This document shows positions 8,020 through 14,476 of a DNA stretch of 64,000 bases, piece by piece (the first letter of the stretch is position 1; each line of letters opens with the position of its first letter). Under the pieces are notes generated by a model. The model was not told where the DNA came from. It ran no database searches and was given only the letters and a program-made list of their open reading frames with translations. The DNA comes from Variovorax paradoxus (GTDB taxonomy: Bacteria; Pseudomonadota; Gammaproteobacteria; Burkholderiales; Burkholderiaceae_C). Location: assembly GCF_029919115.1 (NCBI RefSeq), contig NZ_CP123990.1, forward strand, positions 3,286,001 through 3,350,000, given 5' to 3'. The position numbers and the translations under genes were made by a program.

Positions 8020-8048
8020 CTTATATGAAACCGGTTTCAGAACGACCT
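8020..8048 (-). promoter_or_regulatory. kgu-type operon promoter with PtxS operator
   Basis: On the minus strand a -10-like TATAAG (8020-8025) directly follows the perfect palindrome TGAAACCGGTTTCA (8026-8039). This is the sequence published as the binding site of PtxS in Pseudomonas. The operator occupies the spacer between -10 and the position of the -35 (8043-8048, not a good match to consensus), so repressor binding would block RNA polymerase. The position of the transcription start is inferred. Confidence 0.85.
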
Positions 8049-8065
8049 AGGGATTCCCCTAGGTC
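8044..8065. promoter_or_regulatory. second inverted repeat in the kgu/corA divergent region
   Basis: Perfect 8-bp arms GACCTAGG and CCTAGGTC flank the 6-base spacer GATTCC. It starts five bases after the PtxS operator and lies between the promoters of the kgu-type operon and the CorA-like gene. It resembles a dimeric regulator site, but no regulator can be named. Confidence 0.5.
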
Positions 8066-8088
8066 AGCTTTTCCACGCACCTTCTGCC

Positions 8089-8094
8089 TACACT
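8089..8094 (+). promoter_or_regulatory. -10 box of the CorA-like gene, possible leaderless start
   Basis: TACACT lies exactly 6 bases before the ATG at 8101, so a transcript from it would start at or next to the start codon. No Shine-Dalgarno is visible. Confidence 0.45.
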
Positions 8095-8100
8095 GCAGCG

Positions 8101-9774
8101 ATGCTGAATACACCCCCAGCACCTGCCGTGCAGCATTTCAGGCAAGCCCTGCTCTGGCCGTTGCGGCTCATGCCGGCACCTGATGCCACGCCCGCGCACC
8201 ACGGCCCCTGGCACGTGCTGCGGGAGATGGGCGACGCCTCGCCCTGGCGCGAAGAGATCGACGAATACACCGGCGACAGCAGCCGCTTTCACGAGCGCCA
8301 CTACAACGAGTTCGTGAGCTTCCTGCCGTATGTGCAGCGCTTTCTCTACGGCGAAGGCCGCTCCAAGGGCAAGAGCGGCGAAGAAGGCGGCAACGATGGC
8401 GATTCGCCGATGCGCATCTTTCGCCGCCGCGACATTGCAGCCGTGCGGATGGTGCCGCAGGCAGGCGACGCGCCCATCACGCTCGACGTGGTGCATTGCG
8501 ACCTGTATTTCTTCTTCGACATCGACGTGGTGCTGCTCAACCTCGAAGTCGGCGCGGACAACCTGAGCCTTGCGCAGGCGCAAGACCTGCTCTACCGCTT
8601 CGGCCGTGCCTACCCCGCTGGCTGGAACGCCGCTGGCGGCGCACTGCATTGCATGGCCAGCGTCGAGTGGCTGGCCGCCGACGGCAGCGTGCTCGCGCGA
8701 TCGGATGCGCAGCAGCGCGACGCATTTCTTTCGCACGTGGCCGAGCATCGCGCGCCGCGCATCTCGGCCCACTGGGCCTACCTGATGCAGCCGCTGGTGA
8801 GCGACCATTCCGACGACCCCGGCGTGCTGCGCTACCGGCAGATCGAGTACTACCGCATGCCCGTAATGGCATACCTTTCGCTCGACGACCCGAAGCGCCT
8901 CTCGCGCAACGATTTCATACGGCTCGGCCTGGTCACCGGCGCTGCCGAGGCCGATGCAGCGCGGGATGCCCACCTGCCCTATGCGGAGCAGCACCTTGCA
9001 GACTTTGAACACAAGTACTGCTACGACCGCTTCTGGGTCGACGCAGGCGCGGCGCCGAACACGCGCTACCTGTGCAACGGCCATGCGCTGATCGTGGTGG
9101 GCGATGCGCGCTCCGAATTCTTCTGCTGCCGCGACCGCGGCGTGCTCGCGCAGTTCAGGCACCAGCACTTCCTGCTGTTTCTCATCGCGCATTTCCAGAA
9201 GGCATCGCTCCTGATGTTCTCCGACCAGCTGGTGGAGGCGCTCAAGCGGCTCGACATTCGAAGTACGCCCAGCGTGAAGCAGTTCAAGCGCGCCATCCGC
9301 TCGAGCTTCGAGCGTTTTCTGCGCTTTACCCACCGCTACTGGTTCCACGAGATTTCGGAGCAGGCGCAGGTGCGCGCGCTCTCTCACATGTGCACCACGC
9401 ACCTCGGGCTCGATCCGCTCTATGACGAGGTCAAGTCGCGCATCGCCGACATGAACACCTACCTCGATGCGGACAGCCTGCGCCGGCAGGCAAGCACCGT
9501 GGTGCGGCTCACGGTGGTCACGCTGTTCGGCCTGATCGGCACCGTCACCACGGGCTTTCTGGGCATGAACCTGCTGGCTGAGGCCGACGCGCCGCTGTGG
9601 CGCAAGGCGATCTGGTTCGGCGTGGTCTTCGTCTTCACGACCTGGCTCACGATCTACACGATGGTGAAATCGCAGCGCCTGTCTGACTTCATCGATGCGC
9701 TGTCGAATGATCGGCTGGGGTTTCGCGGGAAGCTCAGTGCGCTGGCTCGGGTCTGGCGGTCTGGGGCTGATTGA
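8101..9774 (+). CDS. CorA-like divalent cation transporter family protein
   Basis: A 557-residue protein. The C-terminal part has two predicted membrane helices (about 473-495 and 508-525) with GFLGMNL between them; the GMN motif at residues 488-490 is the selectivity signature of CorA/MIT-type Mg2+ channels. The preceding long charged helical region (FKRAIRSSFERFLRFTHRYWFHEIS) matches the CorA stalk. The large N-terminal cytosolic region (about 450 residues) is longer than the 240 or so of classical CorA, and it is the version seen in several Comamonadaceae. It is divergent from the kgu-type operon and is followed by a long palindromic repeat. Transport of Mg2+, Co2+ or Zn2+ is plausible; the ion is not determined. 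Confidence 0.8.
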   Translation: MLNTPPAPAVQHFRQALLWPLRLMPAPDATPAHHGPWHVLREMGDASPWREEIDEYTGDSSRFHERHYNEFVSFLPYVQRFLYGEGRSKGKSGEEGGNDGDSPMRIFRRRDIAAVRMVPQAGDAPITLDVVHCDLYFFFDIDVVLLNLEVGADNLSLAQAQDLLYRFGRAYPAGWNAAGGALHCMASVEWLAADGSVLARSDAQQRDAFLSHVAEHRAPRISAHWAYLMQPLVSDHSDDPGVLRYRQIEYYRMPVMAYLSLDDPKRLSRNDFIRLGLVTGAAEADAARDAHLPYAEQHLADFEHKYCYDRFWVDAGAAPNTRYLCNGHALIVVGDARSEFFCCRDRGVLAQFRHQHFLLFLIAHFQKASLLMFSDQLVEALKRLDIRSTPSVKQFKRAIRSSFERFLRFTHRYWFHEISEQAQVRALSHMCTTHLGLDPLYDEVKSRIADMNTYLDADSLRRQASTVVRLTVVTLFGLIGTVTTGFLGMNLLAEADAPLWRKAIWFGVVFVFTTWLTIYTMVKSQRLSDFIDALSNDRLGFRGKLSALARVWRSGAD

Positions 9775-9790
9775 TCTTCACGTGTGCGTT

Positions 9791-9934
9791 GTTCAGGGCG
9801 GCGCGCCCGCCGACGGGGTACCTTTCTCCGCGAATGTCCCCCGGCCTGCGGCCTCCAGCGAAATAAAGGAGGAGCCGAAGGCGGGGGACATTCGCGGAGG
9901 GGAGCACCCGGTGGCCTTTGCACCCGCCCTGAAC
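9791..9934. repeat. 144-bp near-palindromic element (REP/MITE-like)
   Basis: Outer arms GTTCAGGGCGG (9791-9801) and CCGCCCTGAAC (9924-9934) pair perfectly. Inner arms at 9826-9856 and 9868-9899 pair over about 30 bases (CTCCGCGAATGTCCCCC against GGGGGACATTCGCGGAG) around an 11-base AT-richer loop, AGCGAAATAAA. It fills almost all of the gap between the CorA-like gene and the phosphoesterase. The structure fits a BIME or small non-autonomous mobile element; it has no coding capacity. Confidence 0.75.
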
Positions 9935-9994
9935 AAAGACCCAAACGCACCTCAGGACTAAGATCGTTCCGCCCCTCAAAAAAAGCCCTGTCAG

Positions 9995-10732
9995 ATGCGC
10001 ATAGCCCTAGTCTCCGACATCCACGGAAACCTCCCCGCACTCGAAGCCGTGGTCGAAGACATTGCCCGCCGCGGCGCAGACATCATCGTCAACCTGGGCG
10101 ACAGCCTCTCCGGCCCGCTGATGCCGCTGGAGACCGCGCAGTTCCTGATGGCGCAAGACTGGGTTCAACTCGCGGGCAACCATGAACGTCAGTTGCTAAC
10201 GATGCCTGCCGAAAAGCGCGGCCCCTCCGATGCGTTCGCGCATGCGCGGCTCGGCGCGAAGGAGTTCGAGTGGATCGCGTCGCTCGGGCACAGCCTGCGC
10301 TTCAGTCCGGAAGTCCTGCTCTGTCATGGCACGCCTTCCAGCGATCTCGAATACTTTCTGGAGACCGTGGAGCCCACGGTGTTCCGCGCTGCGACCCAGG
10401 CGGAAATTGATGCGCGCCTAGGCCAGGTCGATGCACAGCTGATCGCCTGCGGTCATACCCATGTACCGCGCGTGGCGCATGCATCCGGCGGGCAGTTGAT
10501 CGTCAATCCGGGCAGCGTCGGCCTGCCGGCCTACGACGACATTCATCCGTATCCGCACGCCGTGGAAACCGGCTCTCCGAACGCGCGCTATGCCATCGTG
10601 GAACGGCACGAAAGCGGATGGTCGTCCCGGCTGATTGCAGTGCCCTACGACCACACGGCCATGGCGGCACTGGCGCTGAAAAACGGGCGGCCGGACTGGG
10701 CCCATGCGCTCGCAACCGGGCGCATGCCCTAG
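9995..10732 (+). CDS. metallophosphoesterase family protein (YfcE/calcineurin-like)
   Basis: A 245-residue calcineurin-like phosphoesterase. The dimetal-site motifs are all present in order: SDIHGN (residues 7-12), NLGDSLSGP, AGNHERQ, and C-terminal CGHTHVPR with VNPGSVGLP. Enzymes of this group hydrolyse phosphodiesters or phosphomonoesters with Mn2+. No signal peptide, so probably cytosolic. A TAAGAT about 30 bases upstream could be its -10. The substrate is unknown. Confidence 0.88.
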   Translation: MRIALVSDIHGNLPALEAVVEDIARRGADIIVNLGDSLSGPLMPLETAQFLMAQDWVQLAGNHERQLLTMPAEKRGPSDAFAHARLGAKEFEWIASLGHSLRFSPEVLLCHGTPSSDLEYFLETVEPTVFRAATQAEIDARLGQVDAQLIACGHTHVPRVAHASGGQLIVNPGSVGLPAYDDIHPYPHAVETGSPNARYAIVERHESGWSSRLIAVPYDHTAMAALALKNGRPDWAHALATGRMP

Positions 10733-10742
10733 AGCTTCCGGT

Positions 10743-11279
10743 TCAATCGCCGAACGCGATCTGAGCGCTGTCCACGGCGCTGATGCGCACGCCGAAGCTG
10801 GTGATGTCAGCCAGCGTGGCATTGTGGTGCGCGCGAATGAAGGCGCCCGTGGCGTGCGGCTTGTCGTGCGAAGTGTGCGCGTCGGCCGCAAGCGTGACCT
10901 CGTAGCCCAGCGCTGCGGCACGCCGCGCAGTGGTGTCCACGCAAAACTCCGACGAATAGCCGCAAATGACCACGCGCCGTACCGCATGCCCCGTCAGCCA
11001 TGCTTCGAGTGGCGTGCGCAGGAACGAATCGGGCGTGGTCTTGCGGATCTTCGTGTCGCCTGCATCCACGTACAGCGCATCGGCAAGTTGCCAGCGTTCG
11101 GAGTCGAACTCCAGGTCGACGTCATTCTCGTGCTGGATAAAAGCCACCGGTGCGCCGGCCGCGCGTGCGCGCTCGGTCAGCGCATTGATGCGCTGGATCA
11201 CCTGTTCGGCTTCGTAGGGACGCGGTGGGTCGTCGCACAGGCCGCGTTGCATGTCGATGACGAGAACGGCAGTTTTCAT
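10743..11279 (-). CDS. isochorismatase-family cysteine hydrolase
   Basis: A 178-residue protein. The family catalytic residues are visible: Asp in VLIDMQ (VIDMQRG, residue 9), a Lys in the KIRKTTPDSF block, and Cys in GYSSEFCVDTTARRAAALGY. Members include nicotinamidase, isochorismatase and N-carbamoyl amidases; EFCVDTT and the following text are the typical CSHase-type nucleophile loop. It is tail-to-tail with the phosphoesterase with a 10-bp gap. Substrate not assigned. Confidence 0.88.
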   Translation of the reverse strand: MKTAVLVIDMQRGLCDDPPRPYEAEQVIQRINALTERARAAGAPVAFIQHENDVDLEFDSERWQLADALYVDAGDTKIRKTTPDSFLRTPLEAWLTGHAVRRVVICGYSSEFCVDTTARRAAALGYEVTLAADAHTSHDKPHATGAFIRAHHNATLADITSFGVRISAVDSAQIAFGD

Positions 11280-11345
11280 GGGAGTGGAAAGCAGGCAAGG
11301 ACTCGGGGCCGCCCCGAGTATGCCCCTGCTACCCGCCCAGCCGCC

Positions 11346-12938
11346 TCAGTTCCAGGCGCTGACTTCGAGCCGCACCTTGCCGCTGATGCCCGGTGCCGCT
11401 GCTGCCGCGCCCAGGCTCGAAAGCGGCACGATGCACTGCTGCTTGCCGTTGGCCAGTTGCGTCGAGCTCATCGGCAGCGAGGCCTTGCCCGCGGTGTCGG
11501 TCTGCCAACCGTATTTGATGTTCCAGTTCTGCGCGGGGTCGTCCGCCTGGGGCGGGGAAAGCTCGATGACCAGCGTGTCGCGGAACAGCGAACTGCCCTC
11601 GTAGTGCCCGTCGAGCCAGAACTTCTTGTTGACCTGGTAGTCGGGCACGCGCACCCCGAGCGTCATGGCATAGGCCAGCGTCGGCCTGTCCTGCTTCACG
11701 CGGGCCTTGTTGGCCAGGAATACGGTCGACAGATAGATCGAGCGCCGCTCGGGCTTGGCCGGACCGGTGAGCTCCTTGTGCGTGCGGCAGGCGGGCGAAT
11801 CTTCCTCGGCCACGCGCCGGCTCAGGTACCAGCGCTTGCCGCGCGGGGCGGCGAGCAGCTCGACTTGGTAGAGCGCATCGACATCGGCGTCCTTGGGCAG
11901 GTCGGGCGGCAACGTCACGCTGTCGACGTCGAACCAAAGATCGACGCGCACGTCGCCGAACAAGAAACGCACCAGGTTCTGGTACGCCTCCTCGGAATTG
12001 ACGATGCCGAAGTAGCCCGAGTGCGACCGAAAGGCGTAGGCGGTGGCCACGGGCTTGCTGCGCTTTGCCTCGTCGATGGACCAGAGCGAGGCGTTCTCGA
12101 TGCGCACCAGACCATCGCTGCCGTGGCCCGCGAACATGCGCGACAGGCCCTTGGCCGCTTCGTAGTCGCCGCGGTTGGAGCCCACCATGCAGAAGAAGCG
12201 CTCGGCCGGAAAGGCTGCGGCCGGCAGGTAGTCCATGCGGCCATCGACCGGTGCGGTGTCCAAGAACTCCGACATCTTGTCGCGGTTGAAGGTGTTCATC
12301 TCGTTCGCCGTGAGCCAGCCCGGCACGTTGACGCCGCCCAGGTCGATGCCGTTGTGCGGCGTGGCATAGGTGAACACCTTGTCGACACAGGCGCGCGCCG
12401 CCGCGTCGCCGAGCGTGGGGTTCTGCAGAAAGGCCCGCACGACCAGCCCGCCCATCGAATGCGCCACCAGATAGCAGCGAAAGTCCGCGGGCGAAAACGC
12501 GGCACCCTCGCGCAGCGCGACCAGGTCGCGCACGCGCAGGATCAGCTTGCCGAGGCCCTGCGCGTAGATCTTCACGTCGCGCGACTTGCCGTCGCCGAGC
12601 AGCTCCGAGCCGCTGTCGTAGTAGCGGTAGATGACGATGGATGCCGCTGGAATGCCGTCTACGTCCTTCCCGGTTTCGTCGGGCGAGGGCTTCCAGTCGT
12701 TGTCCAAGATGTCCAGGCCGTTCTGGTAGACGCTCTGGTATTGAAAGTCCGCCAGGAGCCGCACCACCGGAGATTCGAAGACGAACTTCTGTGCCGGTGC
12801 TTCCTTCTTGACGGTGGCGCGGTACACGGTGGAGCCCACATTGAAGCCGCAGAACGGGTCGGCCGCCGTGTCGTCGCGTTCGGCCTCGGTCATGGCGTAG
12901 CCGCGCACGTAGATGATGGGATAGCGATTGCTGCTCAT
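11346..12938 (-). CDS. alpha/beta-hydrolase, lipase/acyltransferase-like
   Basis: A 530-residue protein. The N-terminal 350 residues look like an alpha/beta hydrolase: PIIYVRGYAM oxyanion region (6-16), nucleophile elbow LVAHSMGGLVV with Ser161, and TYATPHNGIDLGG after it, as in PGAP1-like or LCAT-like lipases. The His of the triad may be in SHSGYFG. The C-terminal 180 residues form a separate region of unknown fold, ending in SGKVRLEVSAWN. No signal peptide is evident, so it may be cytosolic or exported by a non-Sec route. Lipid or ester substrate unknown. Confidence 0.8.
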   Translation of the reverse strand: MSSNRYPIIYVRGYAMTEAERDDTAADPFCGFNVGSTVYRATVKKEAPAQKFVFESPVVRLLADFQYQSVYQNGLDILDNDWKPSPDETGKDVDGIPAASIVIYRYYDSGSELLGDGKSRDVKIYAQGLGKLILRVRDLVALREGAAFSPADFRCYLVAHSMGGLVVRAFLQNPTLGDAAARACVDKVFTYATPHNGIDLGGVNVPGWLTANEMNTFNRDKMSEFLDTAPVDGRMDYLPAAAFPAERFFCMVGSNRGDYEAAKGLSRMFAGHGSDGLVRIENASLWSIDEAKRSKPVATAYAFRSHSGYFGIVNSEEAYQNLVRFLFGDVRVDLWFDVDSVTLPPDLPKDADVDALYQVELLAAPRGKRWYLSRRVAEEDSPACRTHKELTGPAKPERRSIYLSTVFLANKARVKQDRPTLAYAMTLGVRVPDYQVNKKFWLDGHYEGSSLFRDTLVIELSPPQADDPAQNWNIKYGWQTDTAGKASLPMSSTQLANGKQQCIVPLSSLGAAAAAPGISGKVRLEVSAWN

Positions 12939-13038
12939 GGTGGGTGTTGCCCTTTCAACGGCCGCGAGGTTCGGCGCTTTTCAGTGTGCCGCGCGCCGCC
13001 GCTACCGGCCATAGAACGCACGGCATACGACAACCGGC

Positions 13039-13057
13039 GCGCAAAGCCCCTTTGCGC
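13039..13057. promoter_or_regulatory. inverted repeat in divergent intergenic region
   Basis: Perfect arms GCGCAAAG and CTTTGCGC separated by CCC, in the 199-bp gap between the divergent lipase-like and MBL-fold genes. It could be an operator or a hairpin in the 5' leader of either gene. Confidence 0.35.
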
Positions 13058-13137
13058 CGAATGTTTCTGCCGTTGAAACCATTGGCAACGAAGCCGCGGC
13101 TAAGCTCGCGCCGCAAACACCCCGAACATCCGCATTC

Positions 13138-14268
13138 ATGAATGAAGCTGCCCGCCCCCTGTTCTCTCCGAAGCACCTCTTGAGCCGCTTTCGCAGCTAC
13201 GGCACCTCGCTCTTCGCTGCAAGCTGCGCACTGGCAGCCGGCTGCGTGAGCAGCAGCGGGTGCGAGGCACGCTACGACGCATCGCCGCAGTTCAAGGGCT
13301 GCGGCTTCCAGAACCTGCCGAACCCGGAGGTTCTGCCTTCCGCCAGCGCCTGGCGAATCTGGTCGCGCTTTATCGTCGGCAGCAAGGTCGACACCGTGCC
13401 GGTTGATCCGATTCCCGTGCAGATGCTGAGCACCGCCGACCTGGAGGCGCTCGACCCCAAGGCCAACCACGTGGTGCGGCTCGGGCATTCGTCCCACCTG
13501 CTCAAGCTGCAGGGGAAATATTGGCTGATCGACCCCGTGTTCAGCGAGCGGGCATCGCCGTTCAGCTTCGCCGGGCCCAAGCGCTTCCACAAGCCGCCTC
13601 TCACGCTCGAGCAATTGCCGCCGATAGAAGGCCTGATCCTCTCGCACGACCACTACGACCACCTTGACGTGGCGACCATCGAGTACCTTGCACTGCGCGT
13701 GCAGCGCTACTTCGTACCGCTGGGTGTGCGCGCGCGGCTGCTGGCCATGGGCGTGCCGGCCGACCGCGTGACGGAACTCGACTGGTGGCAGGGCGGCGAA
13801 CACGACGGCGTGAAGCTCACCGCCACACCGGCGCAGCATTTCTCGGGGCGCACGCTGACAGACCGCGACCGCACGCTGTGGGCCTCATGGGTGGTGCAAA
13901 GCGGCGGCCAGCGCATTTTCTACAGCGGCGACTCCGGCTACTTTCCGGGCTTCAAGCAGATCGGCGAACGCTTCGGCGGTTTCGACCTGGCGCTGATGGA
14001 AAACGGCGCCTACGACGCCTACTGGCCCGCCGTGCACATGACGCCGGAGCAAAGCGTGCAGGCTTTCGAAGACCTGCGCGGCAAGGTGCTCTATTCGGTG
14101 CACAACAGCACCTTCGACCTCGCCTTTCACACTTGGCACGATCCGCTGGACCGCATCGCCAACCTTTCGAAGGCAAAGAACATCGAACTGGCAACGCCGA
14201 TCATCGGCGAAGTGCTGACGGTAGGAAAGGCCCGCACCAACGAGCGTTGGTGGGACGGCCTCAAATAG
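13138..14268 (+). CDS. MBL-fold metallohydrolase (NAPE-PLD/UlaG-like)
   Basis: A 376-residue metallo-beta-lactamase-fold protein. The zinc motif HDHYDH spans residues 170-175 (SHDHYDHLD), followed by later metal ligands in AQHFSGR and FYSGDSGYF, and VHMTPEQSV. This pattern is that of N-acyl-phosphatidylethanolamine phospholipase D-like hydrolases, which are often membrane-associated in bacteria. The N-terminal 40 residues contain a weakly hydrophobic stretch SLFAASCALAAGCVSSSGC that may be a lipoprotein signal (LAAGC lipobox) preceded by an unusually long n-region. Substrate unknown; a phosphodiesterase or lactonase activity is possible. Confidence 0.82.
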   Translation: MNEAARPLFSPKHLLSRFRSYGTSLFAASCALAAGCVSSSGCEARYDASPQFKGCGFQNLPNPEVLPSASAWRIWSRFIVGSKVDTVPVDPIPVQMLSTADLEALDPKANHVVRLGHSSHLLKLQGKYWLIDPVFSERASPFSFAGPKRFHKPPLTLEQLPPIEGLILSHDHYDHLDVATIEYLALRVQRYFVPLGVRARLLAMGVPADRVTELDWWQGGEHDGVKLTATPAQHFSGRTLTDRDRTLWASWVVQSGGQRIFYSGDSGYFPGFKQIGERFGGFDLALMENGAYDAYWPAVHMTPEQSVQAFEDLRGKVLYSVHNSTFDLAFHTWHDPLDRIANLSKAKNIELATPIIGEVLTVGKARTNERWWDGLK

Positions 14269-14287
14269 GTGCGCCGCCCGCCGGGGC

Positions 14288-14476
14288 CTAGCCGCGTTCC
14301 TTGCGCTCGCGCGCGCGGCGCTGTTGCCGGGTTTCGTTGGCTTGCGCCGCAATGCGGTCTTTTTCGCGCTGCTTGGCCCCGCGCTTCAGGCGCATCTGGC
14401 GTCCGAACCAGAAGCTGCCGATGCCAGTGACCACCGCAATCACGAGGCCGATGATGCTAAAGTCGATGCCGCCCAT
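14288..14476 (-). CDS. small single-pass membrane protein, hypothetical
   Basis: A 62-residue protein: a hydrophobic helix at residues 8-25 (IIGLVIAVVTGIGSFWFG) then a very basic tail rich in Arg, Lys and Gln ending RRARERKERG. Its ATG shares a base with the parC stop (TGATG), so translation is probably coupled to parC. Nothing identifies a function. Confidence 0.6.
   Translation of the reverse strand: MGGIDFSIIGLVIAVVTGIGSFWFGRQMRLKRGAKQREKDRIAAQANETRQQRRARERKERG

Noticed and set aside
10704..13076. A 790-codon open frame on the plus strand
   Set aside because: It runs antisense to the isochorismatase-type and lipase-like genes, has Arg/His-rich composition and no family motif; it is a shadow caused by high GC.
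13138..13260. MBL-fold protein as a clear lipoprotein
   Set aside because: The LAAGC-like lipobox is near residue 40, with a long charged leader; no earlier start at a better position, so left as a possibility only.
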